A stretch of 22,820 nucleotides of DNA from a virus. Shown piece by piece: positions 5,862-13,777 of this stretch (the first letter of the stretch is position 1; each line of letters opens with the position of its first letter). The stretch covers positions 1 to 22,820 of IMG/VR virus record IMGVR_UViG_3300025401_000104; one strand, given 5' to 3'. The position numbers were made by a program, and so were the translations under genes. The notes under the pieces are model-generated. The model did no database searches. It had not been told where the DNA came from and worked only from the letters and a program-made list of their open reading frames with translations.

Positions 5862-6371
5862 ATGACATTTTATAAATTCGACAGCGCATTCGCAGATCTA
5901 GATAAGTTTAATAAATTTTTCGTTGGTTCAGATAAGTTTGCTGAACGTCTTAACGAAACAGTTAATTATATTTCTAACACTGCATTGAATCCATCGTATC
6001 CACCTTTTAACCTTAAAAAAACTGATGATAATGTTTATGTTATCGAAATGGCAGTAGCTGGTTTCGGTAAAAATGATATTGAAATGACTCTTGAAGAAAA
6101 TCAACTTGTTATCAAGGGTTCTACTACTATCGATACACTTACTGAAGATGGAGTTAATCAGACATTCTTACATAAAGGTATTTCTGATCGTCCATTCAAT
6201 CGTTCCTTTACTCTAGCTGATAATGTTGTTGTTAATAATGCAGCTTTAGTTAATGGTCTTTTGAAAATTTGGCTTGAACATGTTATCCCTGAACATAAGA
6301 AACCTAAGAAAATTGATATCACCGAATACAAAGCAAAAGAACCGTACACAGACGAAGATAAGGTAAGATAA
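5862..6371 (+). CDS. hsp20: Small heat-shock protein Hsp20 (IbpA-type alpha-crystallin)
   Basis: A 169-residue small heat-shock chaperone that holds unfolding proteins in the cytoplasm. The alpha-crystallin domain starts at YPPFNLKKTDDNVYVIEMAVAGF (about residues 46-68), continues through an ENQLVIKGS strand and an FNRSFTLAD segment, and ends with NGLLKIWLE, the equivalent of the GxLxI motif. KPKKIDI follows, as in IbpA proteins. ATG 5862 is chosen for the perfect AGGAGG upstream. Hsp20 is common in T4-like cyanophages and may protect virion assembly. The gene is directly followed by DUF1127 with no gap, and both should be transcribed late. Confidence 0.93.
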   Translation: MTFYKFDSAFADLDKFNKFFVGSDKFAERLNETVNYISNTALNPSYPPFNLKKTDDNVYVIEMAVAGFGKNDIEMTLEENQLVIKGSTTIDTLTEDGVNQTFLHKGISDRPFNRSFTLADNVVVNNAALVNGLLKIWLEHVIPEHKKPKKIDITEYKAKEPYTDEDKVR

Positions 6372-6665
6372 ATGTTAACAAAAATTAATTCCTGGCTCAT
6401 TCGTCAAGAAAAAATAAATCGTACTATTAATGAACTTTATAAACTAAACGATCGTGAACTTGCTGATATCGGCATTAATCGTTCTGATATTCATAGAGTT
6501 GCAAATGAAGTAGTTTCAACCGATGAAAACAAAACTAGAAAATTAAGTGCCGAAGAAAGATTTATTCTTTCTCAAGATCCACAAAATGTACGAGACGTCG
6601 AATACTTCGCAGCAATATATGAAAGTAATCAACGTAACAATCGTCGTGCATGGAGTTTAGTCTGA
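6372..6665 (+). CDS. DUF1127 (YjiS-like) domain protein
   Basis: A 97-residue protein. Residues 10-45 form the DUF1127 helix pair, with LYKLNDRELADIGINRSDI as the signature. This domain is abundant in alphaproteobacteria, where some members act in stress, phosphate or RNA-related regulation. Here it carries an extra charged C-terminal half without a recognised motif. The start codon immediately follows the Hsp20 stop, so the two are co-transcribed and probably coupled. The role in the phage is unknown. Confidence 0.85.
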   Translation: MLTKINSWLIRQEKINRTINELYKLNDRELADIGINRSDIHRVANEVVSTDENKTRKLSAEERFILSQDPQNVRDVEYFAAIYESNQRNNRRAWSLV

Positions 6666-6712
6666 TGTGGCCATATACAGTCGATGAGCTAGTTATTATA
6701 AACGGTAATTAA
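6665..6712 (+). CDS. Possible 15-residue mini-protein
   Basis: The ATG overlaps the DUF1127 stop as TGATG, and the frame (MWPYTVDELVIINGN) ends just before the terminator. The coupled start and the sensible peptide make it a possible gene, but it is too short to be sure. Confidence 0.25.
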   Translation: MWPYTVDELVIINGN

Positions 6713-6718
6713 AATAAT

Positions 6719-6748
6719 AAATAGAGGGATTAATTTCCCTCTATTTTA
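6719..6748 (+). terminator. Rho-independent terminator after Hsp20/DUF1127
   Basis: AAATAGAGGGA (6719-6729) pairs with TCCCTCTATTT (6736-6746) in an 11-bp stem with a TTAATT loop and adjoining T residues. It ends only a few bases before the endolysin ribosome binding site. Confidence 0.8.
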
Positions 6749-6760
6749 TTGGAGAATGTT

Positions 6761-7372
6761 ATGTTTACAAAAGAAAATCTCCAGAAGTTTTTCGAAGATA
6801 CAAATGAAAATATCATTGACTCTTTCGTTGATCCTCTGAATAAAACATGTGAAAAATTCGAAATCAATTCGTCAAATCGTATCGCTATGTTTATTGCTCA
6901 AGTTGGGCATGAGTCTGGCGGTCTTAACCACACCAAAGAAAATCTTAATTATAAAGCAGCACAGCTGTTAAAGATATTTCCAAGATATTTCGAAAATGCT
7001 AATCCAGCAGAATACGAACATCAACCCGAAAAAATTGCAAATCGTATTTATTCTGGGCGAATGGGTAATGGCTCAGAAGCTTCTGGCGATGGTTGGAAAT
7101 TTCGTGGTCGTGGTTTGATTCAGCTTACTGGTAAAGAGAACTATACTAAATTCTCAAACGCATTAGAAATGGATCTTGATGCGGCTGTTGATTATCTTGA
7201 AACTCCAGAAGGAGCAGCAATGTCTGCTGGCTGGTACTGGAACGATAGACATCTTAATGATATATCAGACACTGGTGACATTGAAAAAGTTACTCGCAGA
7301 ATTAATGGCGGTACTATTGGTCTTGAAGAAAGAATTGCTTTATATAACGAAGCTCTTACAATCTTTTCTTAA
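6761..7372 (+). CDS. Endolysin, GH19 (chitinase-like) muramidase family
   Basis: A 203-residue glycoside hydrolase family 19-type endolysin, expected to cut the peptidoglycan glycan strands. The helix RIAMFIAQVGHESGG carries the catalytic Glu51, and GDGWKFRGRGLIQLTGKENY (109-128) is the other hallmark segment. WYWNDRHLN and TRRINGG near the C-terminus also match the family. No signal peptide is seen, so release requires a holin, which I cannot identify with confidence. ATG 6761 is chosen for GGAG six bases upstream. The gene starts right after a terminator, and I see no exact late promoter. Confidence 0.9.
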   Translation: MFTKENLQKFFEDTNENIIDSFVDPLNKTCEKFEINSSNRIAMFIAQVGHESGGLNHTKENLNYKAAQLLKIFPRYFENANPAEYEHQPEKIANRIYSGRMGNGSEASGDGWKFRGRGLIQLTGKENYTKFSNALEMDLDAAVDYLETPEGAAMSAGWYWNDRHLNDISDTGDIEKVTRRINGGTIGLEERIALYNEALTIFS

Positions 7373-7380
7373 AATTTCCC

Positions 7381-7409
7381 TTTACATTTTAATCAACACG
7401 AGGTATTAT
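7381..7409 (+). promoter_or_regulatory. Early promoter for DNA polymerase, nested in a terminator
   Basis: TTTACA (7381-7386), a 17-base spacer and TATTAT (7404-7409) are followed by AATAATATG. An overlapping TATAAT at 7407-7412 is less well spaced. The -10 box and the shared TAATATG element lie in the loop of the terminator at 7395-7431, so the transcript begins inside the hairpin. Confidence 0.65.
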
Positions 7410-7431
7410 AATAATATGCCTCGTGTTTTTT
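7395..7431 (+). terminator. Rho-independent terminator after the endolysin gene
   Basis: AACACGAGG (7395-7403) pairs perfectly with CCTCGTGTT (7419-7427) around a 15-base AT-rich loop, followed by a T run. The loop holds promoter elements for the next gene. Confidence 0.8.
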
Positions 7432-7443
7432 CGTGGAGATTTA

Positions 7444-9918
7444 ATGTCTAAATTTTATACAAATGTTTTCGGTCGTGGCGATCGTATATATCTTCGTGGT
7501 TATGATATGGGACTTCCTGTTAAAGAAGTTATCCAATACAAACCATATCTTTTTATCCCAAACAAAGATGGTGAATTTAAAACACTTGATGGTCAAGCAG
7601 TTGCTAAAATAGATTTTGATAGCATTAATGACGCACGTGATTTTACAAAACGATATGAAGACGTTGGTAACATGCCGATTTTTGGTTTGACCAATTATCC
7701 GTATATGTTTATCTATGATAATTATAAAGGTGATATTGATTATGACCCAAAATTAATTAATGTTGTATCAATCGATATTGAGTGTAAATCAGATAATGGT
7801 TTTCCGAATATCGCTGAAGCCGATCAGGAATTAACTGCTATCACTATCCGCTGTAAGGGTGCGACTGCAGTATTTGGTATGGGAGATTTTAAAACTAATG
7901 ATTCAAACATCAGTTACATCAAATGCAAAGACGAGTATCAACTTATTGAAAGATTCCTGCAGGTATGGCAATCGCCTAGCTGGTCGCCAGATATCGTTAC
8001 GGGGTGGAACATCGAGTTCTTCGACATCCCATATCTTATCAACCGTATCAAAAGAGTATTCAATGAGAAGGAAGCTAAGAAACTCTCTCCTTGGGGTATG
8101 ATATCCGAGCGTAATGTTGAGTTCCGTGGCAAAGAGAACCAAACCTATGATATCGCTGGTCTATCAACTTTAGATTATTATCAGCTATACCGTAAGTTTT
8201 CTTTTGGCAACCAAGAATCATATAAGCTAGATTATATTGCCCAGCTTGAGCTTGGCGAGAAAAAAGTTGATTATCGCGATCAAGGTTATAAGGATCTAAC
8301 CGATCTTTATAATCGTAATCATCAGTTGTTCATTGAGTATAATATTAAGGATACTGTTCTTGTCGATAAACTTGAAGATAAATTAAAGTTTATTGAACAG
8401 GTCATGGCTATCGCTTATGATGCTAAGGTCAACTATGATGATACGATGACTACTGTTCGTTCTTGGGATGTTATAATTCATAACTATCTTCTAAATCAAA
8501 ATATTGTTATTCCGCAATTTAAAAAACAACCTGATAACGAAGCGTTAGTTGGCGGTCATGTTAAAGAACCTAAAATTGGTTTGAGTAAGTGGATCGTATC
8601 TTTCGATTTGAATAGTTTGTATCCGCATTTGATTATGCAGTATAATATCAGCCCCGAAACATTTGCTGGAAAAATTGATTTTCCTTCTATCGATTATATG
8701 TTAAGAGGTAATTGGGAATATCGAGATGGGTCAGTAACTTATGCTGCTAATGGGTGTATGTACCGAAAAGATAAACAAGGTTTCCTTCCGGCATTAATGG
8801 AGAAGATGTATAATGACCGTTCATTGTATAAGAAAAAGATGCTTGAAGCCAAAAAGAGTTATGAAAAAACCAAGTCTAGTGAAGATGAAAAAGCAATCGC
8901 ACGTTATCACAATATGCAACTTGCGAAAAAAATTCAGCTTAACTCTGCTTACGGTGCCCTTGGGAATCAGTTTTTTCGATGGTTCAACTTCAACCATGCC
9001 GAAGCAATTACAACCAGCGGTCAATTATCAATTCGTTGGATTGAACAGAAAATGAATGAGTACATGAACAAGTTGTGTAAAACGACTGGTTCAGATTACG
9101 TTATTGCTTCTGATACAGATTCAATCTACGTTACGTTCGAGAAATTGATTCCAGAAAATTGTGATGAACTTGAAGCCGTTAAGTTGATTGACGACTTTTG
9201 TGATCGTTATATTCAGCCGTATATGGATAAGTCTTATGACGAGTTAGCTGGTATGATGAATGCCTATCAGCAAAAGATGCAGATGAAGCGTGAAACTATT
9301 GCCAACAAAGGTATCTGGCGTGGCAAGAAGATGTATATTCTAAATGCTTGGAATGTTGAAGGTGTTCAGTATGATAAACCGAAACTGAAGATCAGTGGAA
9401 TCGAAGCAGTTCGTTCATCAACTCCTTCTGCTTGTCGTGAAAATATTAAAAACGCTCTTGAAATTGTTATGAATAAGTCTGAAAATGAATTACAAAAGTT
9501 TGTTTCAGAGTTTCGTATTAAGTTTCTAGAACTTCCGTTTGAAGATGTTGCATTCCCACGTGGTATTAAAAATATGTGGAAGTATAAGGATGCTTCTAAT
9601 ATTTATAAATCAGGTACACCGATACAAGTTAAAGGTGCATTGCTCTTTAATAATCTATTACTAAAACATAAATTAAATAATATCATGCCAATAACTGATG
9701 GCGATAAAGTTCGATTTGCTTATCTTAAAACGCCCAATCCTATACATGATACTGTTATCGCAGTACCCGAAGAATTGCCAGCTGAGTTTAAATTAGATAA
9801 GTATATTGATCGCGATTTACAATTCGATAAGAGTTTCCTTGAACCGCTACGTTCTATAACGGAGGTAATTGGATGGGAAGTAGAGAAAACATCAACACTG
9901 GAAGGATTTTTTACATAA
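7444..9918 (+). CDS. 43: Family B replicative DNA polymerase (T4 gp43 type)
   Basis: An 824-residue polymerase with 3'-5' exonuclease, somewhat shorter than T4 gp43 (898 residues). Exo I has Asp111/Glu113 in SIDIECKSDN, Exo II has Asp194 in NIEFFD, and Exo III has Tyr299/Asp303 in YNIKD. Polymerase motif A is FDLNSLYP (Asp388), motif B KKIQLNSAYG (about 495-504), and motif C SDTDSIY (Asp557, Asp559). The C-terminal LEGFF resembles the clamp-binding tail of gp43. ATG 7444 has GGAG at 7434-7437. The gene is uninterrupted, with no intron or intein. Its stop overlaps the next start as TAATG. Confidence 0.97.
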   Translation: MSKFYTNVFGRGDRIYLRGYDMGLPVKEVIQYKPYLFIPNKDGEFKTLDGQAVAKIDFDSINDARDFTKRYEDVGNMPIFGLTNYPYMFIYDNYKGDIDYDPKLINVVSIDIECKSDNGFPNIAEADQELTAITIRCKGATAVFGMGDFKTNDSNISYIKCKDEYQLIERFLQVWQSPSWSPDIVTGWNIEFFDIPYLINRIKRVFNEKEAKKLSPWGMISERNVEFRGKENQTYDIAGLSTLDYYQLYRKFSFGNQESYKLDYIAQLELGEKKVDYRDQGYKDLTDLYNRNHQLFIEYNIKDTVLVDKLEDKLKFIEQVMAIAYDAKVNYDDTMTTVRSWDVIIHNYLLNQNIVIPQFKKQPDNEALVGGHVKEPKIGLSKWIVSFDLNSLYPHLIMQYNISPETFAGKIDFPSIDYMLRGNWEYRDGSVTYAANGCMYRKDKQGFLPALMEKMYNDRSLYKKKMLEAKKSYEKTKSSEDEKAIARYHNMQLAKKIQLNSAYGALGNQFFRWFNFNHAEAITTSGQLSIRWIEQKMNEYMNKLCKTTGSDYVIASDTDSIYVTFEKLIPENCDELEAVKLIDDFCDRYIQPYMDKSYDELAGMMNAYQQKMQMKRETIANKGIWRGKKMYILNAWNVEGVQYDKPKLKISGIEAVRSSTPSACRENIKNALEIVMNKSENELQKFVSEFRIKFLELPFEDVAFPRGIKNMWKYKDASNIYKSGTPIQVKGALLFNNLLLKHKLNNIMPITDGDKVRFAYLKTPNPIHDTVIAVPEELPAEFKLDKYIDRDLQFDKSFLEPLRSITEVIGWEVEKTSTLEGFFT

Positions 9919-10193
9919 TGAATGAAAATGATTTTGGTTTCAGCTTAGTATCAGAAGCAGAATTAAAAAAGCATGAAGAAATGCTTAAGAAGAAAGTAGA
10001 AGAGCAATCTAAAATTGTTGTTAAAACAGCTTTAGATAATCAAGCAAAGCTACAGGGATTGATTGATATGGTTATGCCACTGCTTAATAACCTTACAAAA
10101 GATCCAGATAAAACTTATATTCTTTGGCCAGACCGTGCTGAGAAAATGGCAGCTTTCATTAAAAAGATAAATGATTACGTAAGCAATGCTTAA
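9918..10193 (+). CDS. Small conserved phage protein downstream of DNA polymerase
   Basis: A 91-residue, mostly helical protein with a coiled-coil-like region at residues 14-40 and the segment KDPDKTYILWPDRAEKM near the C-terminus. I recall this Tyr-Ile-x-Trp-Pro-x-Arg pattern from small proteins of T4-like phages; the function is unknown. ATG 9918 overlaps the polymerase stop, and the 3' end overlaps the next gene by eight bases, so it lies within the replication operon. Confidence 0.75.
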   Translation: MNENDFGFSLVSEAELKKHEEMLKKKVEEQSKIVVKTALDNQAKLQGLIDMVMPLLNNLTKDPDKTYILWPDRAEKMAAFIKKINDYVSNA

Positions 10194-11124
10194 CATAATT
10201 ACAATCCTGGTATCGTTTACAATATCAGGAGTATCTGCGTATTTTTCGATTATTGGTTTAACTGCTATCTTCTCAGCTGCATATTATCCTATCATTGTGA
10301 TGGGAACTGCACTAGAAATAGGTAAGTTAGTTGCATCAACATGGCTATTTCATAATTGGAAAAGTTGTCCTTGGTTGCTGAAAGTATATCTGTCATTGGC
10401 AGTAGTTGTATTAATGTTAATTACCAGCATGGGTACATTTGGTTTTCTTTCAAAAGCACACATCGAACAAAACATAAACATTACAACTGGTAGTGCTGAT
10501 GATGCACAAATTGTTCAAACTAAAATTGATTCTGAACAAGCAATAATTGATGATTTGAATAAACAGATTTCGCAGATTGATTCTGCTGTTACAAAAATGA
10601 CTGATAAGGGACAGGCTGCTAGTTCTTTACAGGCTGCAGATAAACAACGAAAGATTCGTGATGACCTTACAAAAGAAAAATCTAGACACGTCGATATTAT
10701 ATCAGGTTTCAAATCACAAAAAGTTAAACTTGACTCGAGCATCAAAAAACTTGAAGCAGAAGTTGGTCCAGTCAAATACATTGCAGCGGCATTATATGGA
10801 ACCAGCGGACCTGAGACACTTGAAGTTGCTGTTCGGTGGGTTATATTCTTGCTTGTTATTGTATTTGATCCTCTCGCCGTTGTATTATTGCTGGCATCTA
10901 ATCATGGATTAAAAAATAAAAGATTGACTAATAAAGAGAAACATAGTATATTAATAATTGGACCTGAGATATTTGGAGAAGATAATGGCACTGAAAGACA
11001 AGTTAATCAAGAACAGCACGATCGACCTAACGGCAACATTAACCGACAGCAAGATCTTCACGAAGAAGGACATGATTCCAACATCAGTCCCGATGATCAA
11101 CGTAGCCCTGTCGGGATCAGTTGA
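10186..11124 (+). CDS. Membrane protein with central coiled coil, overprinting the uvsX start
   Basis: A 312-residue protein with likely membrane helices at about 8-29, 33-54, 66-88 and 215-238, and a coiled coil at about 105-195. The FDPLAVVLLLASN helix end is typical of a membrane protein family found in many T4-like phages, whose function is not established. Residues beyond about 267 are encoded in a second frame over the first 140 bases of uvsX and form a polar, low-complexity tail (Gln, Asn, Asp, His rich). That tail is probably a recent extension or a stop loss. Confidence 0.75.
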   Translation: MLNIITILVSFTISGVSAYFSIIGLTAIFSAAYYPIIVMGTALEIGKLVASTWLFHNWKSCPWLLKVYLSLAVVVLMLITSMGTFGFLSKAHIEQNINITTGSADDAQIVQTKIDSEQAIIDDLNKQISQIDSAVTKMTDKGQAASSLQAADKQRKIRDDLTKEKSRHVDIISGFKSQKVKLDSSIKKLEAEVGPVKYIAAALYGTSGPETLEVAVRWVIFLLVIVFDPLAVVLLLASNHGLKNKRLTNKEKHSILIIGPEIFGEDNGTERQVNQEQHDRPNGNINRQQDLHEEGHDSNISPDDQRSPVGIS

Positions 11125-12034
11125 TGGAGGTATCACTCCAGGACTAACCATGTTGGCTGGTCCATCTAAGCATTTTAAAACTGGTTTCGCACTTCTTCTT
11201 GCTTCTGCTTATTTGAAAAAGTATCCAGATGGCGTAATTCTTTTTTATGACTCAGAGTTTGGTACTCCCCAGTCATACTTTACTACATTCAAGATTCCAT
11301 TTGATTCTGTCGTTCATACTCCGATCACTGACATCGAGGAACTGAAGTTTGATATTATGAAACAGATGTCAGAACTATCACGTGATGATCATGTAATGAT
11401 TGTTATCGATTCGATCGGTAACTTAGCTTCTAAGAAAGAAGTTGAAGATGCATTAAACGAGAAGTCAGTTTCTGATATGACTCGTGCGAAGCAATTAAAA
11501 TCTTTGTTCCGTATGATTACACCACACTTGACTCTTAAAGATATTCCTATGGCAGTGATCAATCATACCTATAAGGAAATTGGTTTATATCCAAAAGATA
11601 TCGTTGGTGGTGGTACTGGTTCTTATTATGGTTCAGATAATATTTGGATCCTTGGTCGTCAGCAAGATAAGGACGGTACAGAGATTCAAGGTTACCACTT
11701 TGTTATTAATGTGGAAAAGTCTCGTTATGTTAAGGAAAAGTCTAAGATTCCTATTACAGTCAGTTTCGAAGGAGGCATTAATCGTTGGTCAGGTTTGCTT
11801 GATGTGGCTCTTGATGGTGGGTATATTGTTAAACCTAAGAACGGTTGGTATGCCACAGTAGATAAAGAAACTGGTGAAGTTCATACACCTTCTATGCGAG
11901 CAGGTGATATTGTAGATAACGGGGCATTCTGGAAAAAGATGTTTACCGAAACAGACTTTGCTCAATATATCGAAAAACAATATAAATTTTCAACTGGTTC
12001 AATTATGGAGGATGATGATGAGCTCGGTGATTGA
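10985..12034 (+). CDS. uvsX: UvsX RecA-like recombinase
   Basis: A 349-residue strand-exchange protein, shorter than T4 UvsX (391). Walker A is GPSKHFKT (residues 59-66), the YDSEFG segment holds the catalytic Glu91, and Walker B is VMIVIDSIG (Asp142). GGGTGSYYGSDNIWI matches the L2 and following region. The acidic C-terminus (MEDDDELGD) is typical for UvsX. ATG 10985 has GGAG seven to eight bases upstream; it lies 140 bases inside the preceding gene. It supports recombination-dependent replication with the polymerase and gene 41 helicase. Confidence 0.95.
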   Translation: MALKDKLIKNSTIDLTATLTDSKIFTKKDMIPTSVPMINVALSGSVDGGITPGLTMLAGPSKHFKTGFALLLASAYLKKYPDGVILFYDSEFGTPQSYFTTFKIPFDSVVHTPITDIEELKFDIMKQMSELSRDDHVMIVIDSIGNLASKKEVEDALNEKSVSDMTRAKQLKSLFRMITPHLTLKDIPMAVINHTYKEIGLYPKDIVGGGTGSYYGSDNIWILGRQQDKDGTEIQGYHFVINVEKSRYVKEKSKIPITVSFEGGINRWSGLLDVALDGGYIVKPKNGWYATVDKETGEVHTPSMRAGDIVDNGAFWKKMFTETDFAQYIEKQYKFSTGSIMEDDDELGD

Positions 12035-12209
12035 GGAATATAAACAAGGTAACAGAAAAGCTATTATTGTTCTAGAAGGCGAAACTTTGTGTATTGATTT
12101 TTACAAAGATGATCTTCAAATTAATAATGTAGAATATCCAAATAATAGTATTCACTTTGTCAAAGACGCTGCTGAAAATTATGTTAATGGAATTTTAAAT
12201 TTTGATTGA
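12018..12209 (+). CDS. Small protein between uvsX and gene 41 (position of T4 gene 40)
   Basis: A 63-residue acidic protein. Three ATG codons overlap at 12012, 12015 and 12018. The third is preferred because GGAGG (12007-12011) is six bases upstream and the first would abut it. It overlaps the uvsX end by 17 bases. The C-terminal HFVKDAAENYVNGIL pattern is common in small phage proteins. In T4, gene 40 lies between uvsX and 41, but there is no visible sequence relationship, so the link is positional only. Confidence 0.7.
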   Translation: MSSVIEEYKQGNRKAIIVLEGETLCIDFYKDDLQINNVEYPNNSIHFVKDAAENYVNGILNFD

Positions 12210-12429
12210 AAATATTTGTCAGCAGATTTGTTGGTATGACGATAATAATGTGTGCCTCGGCTGTGGGCGTATAGCCGAGGAGATTGTCGAATGGATGATT
12301 GCATCAGATATTCGAAAAGCTGAAATAAAGAAGATTGCAGGGGAAAGATTAAATGAGCGTAGAAAAGCTGATATTCAACAATTTGCTACACAACGAGGAG
12401 TATGCTCGAAAGACAATTCCTTTTCTTAA
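12202..12429 (+). CDS. DUF1289-like four-cysteine protein
   Basis: A 75-residue protein with Cys residues at 6, 10, 18 and 21 in ICQQICWYDDNNVCLGCGR followed by EEIVEWMIAS, the signature of DUF1289, a small proteobacterial family thought to bind a metal or Fe-S centre. A TTG start at 12202 is used because no ATG lies upstream of the first cysteine; it overlaps the previous stop. The last 25 codons overlap the gene 41 start in another frame. Function in the phage is unknown. Its placement between uvsX and 41 suggests a link to replication. Confidence 0.75.
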   Translation: MIENICQQICWYDDNNVCLGCGRIAEEIVEWMIASDIRKAEIKKIAGERLNERRKADIQQFATQRGVCSKDNSFS

Positions 12430-13756
12430 GTTAGAATATTTTCAAGACCCTTCTGATAAAATCTTATTTGATATTTTTAATACTCATATCCTAAAATACA
12501 ACTCTATTCCTTCAAAAGAAAGTTTGAATGTCGAACTTCTTAATAGAGATGGATTGTCTGAGGATACGTATCAGAAGATCAAGGAAAATGTTAATGGGTT
12601 ACAGAAAGAAGAGAATACTAAACTGCCATGGCTTCTTGACCAAACAGAAAAGTTCTGTCAAGAAAAAGCTATCTATAATGCAATCATGGCGAGCATTCAA
12701 ATCCTAGATGATAAGAATGGAGTAAAGAGTAAAGGTTCAATACCACAGGTTCTTTCTGATGCATTAGCTGTTAGTTTTGATACTCACATCGGTCATGATT
12801 TTCTTGAAGATGCAAATGATCGTTATGAATATTATCATAAGAAAGAAATTCGTATTCCGTTCGATCTAGATTATCTTAATAAGATTACAAATGGTGGTAT
12901 GCCACGCAAGACTTTGAATATTGCATTGGCGGGTACTGGTGTTGGTAAATCGTTGTTTATGTGTAGTTGTTCAGCTGCTAATATGGTAGCTGGTCTTAAT
13001 GTTTTATATATTACTATGGAGATGTCTGAAGAAAAGATTGCAGAACGTATCGATGCTAATCTTCTTGATACAGCTATTGATCAACTTGCTGCATTACCAA
13101 AAGATGTTTACGATAAAAAAGTACAAAAGATCCGTGGTAAAACTATCGGCAAACTGATCATTAAAGAATATCCAACTGCTTGTGCTGGTTCGGCTAACTT
13201 CCGTCATCTATTGGAAGAATTAAAAATTAAGAAGAACTTTGTTCCAGATATTATCTATATCGATTATCTGAACATCTGTATGTCATCAAGGATAAAAAAT
13301 GGAGCCAACGTCAATAGTTATACCCTTATCAAAGCCATTGCAGAAGAGCTTAGAGGGCTCGCAGTGGAGTACGATGTTCCTGTCGTCTCTGCGACTCAAA
13401 CAACTAGAAGCGGATATTCGAACAGCGACGTGGGATTGGAAGATACGTCGGAATCCTTCGGACTCCCAGCAACAGCTGATTTTATGTTTGCACTCATCAC
13501 GTCCGAAGACTTGGAGCAACGTAATCAAATTATGGTTAAGCAACTCAAGAATCGCTATAATGATCCAGGGAGCAATCGTAAGTTTGTTGTTGGTGTGGAT
13601 CGCAGCAAGATGCGGTTATACAATGTAGAAGAGTCTGCACAAGATTTATCTGACGATCGACCAATTATGGATAACACCAAATTTGGCGAAGAAGATAATG
13701 AAAGATCTAAACCAGCTTTTAAATTTGATAGAACAAAACTTGCTAGCTTTAAATAA
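12353..13756 (+). CDS. 41: Replicative DNA helicase, DnaB/T4 gp41 type
   Basis: A 467-residue hexameric 5'-3' helicase, close to T4 gp41 (475). An N-terminal helical domain (1-155) is followed by the RecA-like core. Walker A is AGTGVGKS (193-200), TMEMSEEKIAERIDA is the DnaB motif 1a region, Walker B is IIYIDYLN (Asp304), VVSATQTTR is motif H3, and KNRYNDPGSNRKF is the arginine-finger region. The acidic C-terminus FDRTKLASFK is phage-specific. An AGGGGAAAG site precedes ATG 12353, which lies inside the DUF1289 gene. The partner primase (gp61) is not in the window. Confidence 0.95.
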   Translation: MSVEKLIFNNLLHNEEYARKTIPFLKLEYFQDPSDKILFDIFNTHILKYNSIPSKESLNVELLNRDGLSEDTYQKIKENVNGLQKEENTKLPWLLDQTEKFCQEKAIYNAIMASIQILDDKNGVKSKGSIPQVLSDALAVSFDTHIGHDFLEDANDRYEYYHKKEIRIPFDLDYLNKITNGGMPRKTLNIALAGTGVGKSLFMCSCSAANMVAGLNVLYITMEMSEEKIAERIDANLLDTAIDQLAALPKDVYDKKVQKIRGKTIGKLIIKEYPTACAGSANFRHLLEELKIKKNFVPDIIYIDYLNICMSSRIKNGANVNSYTLIKAIAEELRGLAVEYDVPVVSATQTTRSGYSNSDVGLEDTSESFGLPATADFMFALITSEDLEQRNQIMVKQLKNRYNDPGSNRKFVVGVDRSKMRLYNVEESAQDLSDDRPIMDNTKFGEEDNERSKPAFKFDRTKLASFK

Positions 13757-13777
13757 ATAATCCCATGGAGGGATTAT
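13757..13777 (+). promoter_or_regulatory. Hairpin masking a ribosome binding site
   Basis: ATAATCCC (13757-13764) pairs perfectly with GGGATTAT (13770-13777) around loop ATGGA. The Shine-Dalgarno GGAGG (13767-13771) lies in loop and stem, and two bases of the ATG at 13776 are in the stem, so folding would block initiation. It could also serve as a 3' stabiliser for gene 41 mRNA. Confidence 0.55.

Noticed and set aside
7444-9918. Intron, intein or split in the DNA polymerase gene
   Set aside because: All exonuclease and polymerase motifs occur in order in one uninterrupted frame.
12018-12209. Direct identification as T4 gene 40
   Set aside because: Only the position between uvsX and 41 agrees. 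Length and sequence do not support homology.
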